Assembly (NCBI GenBank): GCA_023144145.1
Contig: JAGLGG010000252.1
Location: forward strand, 1-6,284
Origin: Anaerolineales bacterium
GTDB lineage: Bacteria > Chloroflexota > Anaerolineae > Anaerolineales > E44-bin32
Length of the DNA: 6,284 bases
Direction of reading: 5' to 3'
Below are positions 5,521 through 6,284 of this stretch, piece after piece; positions within the stretch are counted from its first letter, which is position 1, and each line of letters starts with the position of its first letter. The notes beneath the pieces are model-generated. The model worked only from the letters and a program-made list of their open reading frames with translations, was not told the origin of the DNA and made no database searches. A program made the position numbers and the translations under genes.

Positions 5521-6284
5521 CTACTTAACTCCCCCTCCAGGAGTATGTCCGACGCGCGGAAAGAGCTTTTCTCTCAAGCTTTCGGCATAGGTCTCAATTG
5601 AAAGATTCGCACTTCGTTGGGAATGACTTGTCCATAAGGTCAATTGCCTAATCAGAACCTCATCCAATTCTGCAGGCAAAACGAGAATTATTGGGGTTAG
5701 GCGTGTTCGTTCATCGACACGCAAGGCTTCGAGCATTCGAAACCCGTCTGCATTTGGCATGAACAGGTCAAGCACAACTAAGTCCGGTGAATGTTGACGG
5801 GCTGCCACTAGCCCCTCAAAACCCGATGTTGCAGTCTGGATTTCACCTTCAAAAAAGGTTTCGAGAATTTGAGCGCAGTTTTCAAGCTCTTGATCGGAGT
5901 CATCAATCACAAGTGCCAAAAGATTTCCATGTTCGATTGGAAGAAGGTGAGATGCGGCCTTTTCGAGTTTCATATTGTCAACTGGCTTGGTTGCAAAATC
6001 GCCAACACCCAAGTTAAAACCTTTCTTATAGTCCTGCGACAGGGAGAAAGTATTAACTGGAATTCCGCATGTTTGCGGATCATTCTTAAGGTCTAAGAGA
6101 ATTTTCCAGCCGACACCATCCGCAATGGTTGGGTCAATCAGAATAATATTCGGCTGGGATTGGCGTGCCGTTTCAAGCGCATCCTGCGGTGCTGTCTCAA
6201 TCTGGTAGTCAAACCCTTCATTTTGAAACGCTAATTTTTCCTTTTCGCCTAGATCTTCATTTGTAGAAATGCGCAATAGCAAGG
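5521..6284 (-). CDS. Tandem receiver-domain protein, 5'-truncated by the window (hybrid kinase C-terminus or multi-receiver regulator)
   Basis: The frame is open to the right edge, so the N-terminus is missing; the leading TTG codon is not a convincing start. Numbering from that codon, receiver 1 spans about 1-115. It has a possible phospho-acceptor Asp50 (ILIDPTIADG), the ELK-like stretch DLKNDP followed by IPV, and Lys99 in ATKPVD, but it lacks the usual N-terminal Asp-Asp pair (Ser/Thr/Asn there). Receiver 2 (about 121-243) has the acidic pair Asp127/Asp128 and canonical phospho-acceptor Asp172 in LDLFMPNADG. However, the switch Thr/Ser position in PIILVLPAEL is Leu, and no Lys-Pro follows. 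No DNA-binding or output domain comes after receiver 2; the end is a short GHTPGGGVK tail. This arrangement is common at the C-terminus of hybrid histidine kinases. It is probably transcribed separately from the metabolic operon, given the 260-bp gap and terminator. Confidence 0.85.
   Translation of the reverse strand, partial: LLLRISTNEDLGEKEKLAFQNEGFDYQIETAPQDALETARQSQPNIILIDPTIADGVGWKILLDLKNDPQTCGIPVNTFSLSQDYKKGFNLGVGDFATKPVDNMKLEKAASHLLPIEHGNLLALVIDDSDQELENCAQILETFFEGEIQTATSGFEGLVAARQHSPDLVVLDLFMPNADGFRMLEALRVDERTRLTPIILVLPAELDEVLIRQLTLWTSHSQRSANLSIETYAESLREKLFPRVGHTPGGGVK

Noticed and set aside
5509..5522. AGGCA/TGCCT hairpin overlapping the receiver gene stop codon
   Set aside because: The stem is 5 bp with no T-run following on the minus strand; the hairpin at 5394-5429 is a better terminator.
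6280..6282. TTG as the true start of the receiver protein
   Set aside because: Only two bases lie upstream, so no ribosome-binding site can be seen, and the frame is still open at the edge; treated as truncated.

Overview
The window is a compact bacterial segment of moderate GC content. The gene families and protein style fit Chloroflexota (an Anaerolineae-like lineage) best. The main reasons are the alanine dehydrogenase subtype, the unrecognised four-helix membrane protein with a 'P-x-C-T' ectodomain motif, the tandem-receiver two-component protein, and a degenerate heptanucleotide repeat. This assignment is inference from memory of such proteins; no marker gene is present.

Layout, left to right. 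Positions 1-173 are non-coding: a degenerate 7-bp repeat array (21-86), a weak promoter candidate and a small dyad. They lead into a plus-strand gene (174-1415) for an unrecognised membrane protein with a large extracytoplasmic domain and a Pro/Glu-rich cytoplasmic tail. It converges, across only 19 bp, on a three-gene minus-strand cluster. Read in transcription order the cluster is an alanine dehydrogenase family protein (5260-4163), an acetyl-CoA hydrolase/4-hydroxybutyrate-type CoA-transferase (4166-2862) and pyruvate kinase (2865-1435). Each junction inside the cluster is a 4-bp ATGA stop/start overlap, so it is almost certainly one translationally coupled operon. Upstream of it lies a 260-bp intergenic region with a probable intrinsic terminator for the preceding gene. 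That gene is a 5'-truncated tandem receiver-domain protein (from the right edge to 5521), probably the C-terminus of a hybrid histidine kinase or a multi-receiver regulator.

The three operon enzymes all sit at the pyruvate/acetyl-CoA node: PEP to pyruvate with ATP formation, alanine to or from pyruvate, and CoA exchange between acyl-CoA and a carboxylate such as acetate. Together they look like a small fermentation or overflow module. The main reservation is the alanine dehydrogenase. It keeps Arg15, His96 and the Asp271 motif, but the position of the classical substrate lysine (second Lys of KVKEP, Lys74/75 in Bacillus and Mycobacterium) is alanine, so its substrate should not be taken for granted. 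Pyruvate kinase has Arg where K+-dependent enzymes have Glu and K+-independent ones have Lys. I see no CRISPR, tRNA, rRNA or transposon, and nothing that makes this clearly a new defence or mobile system.
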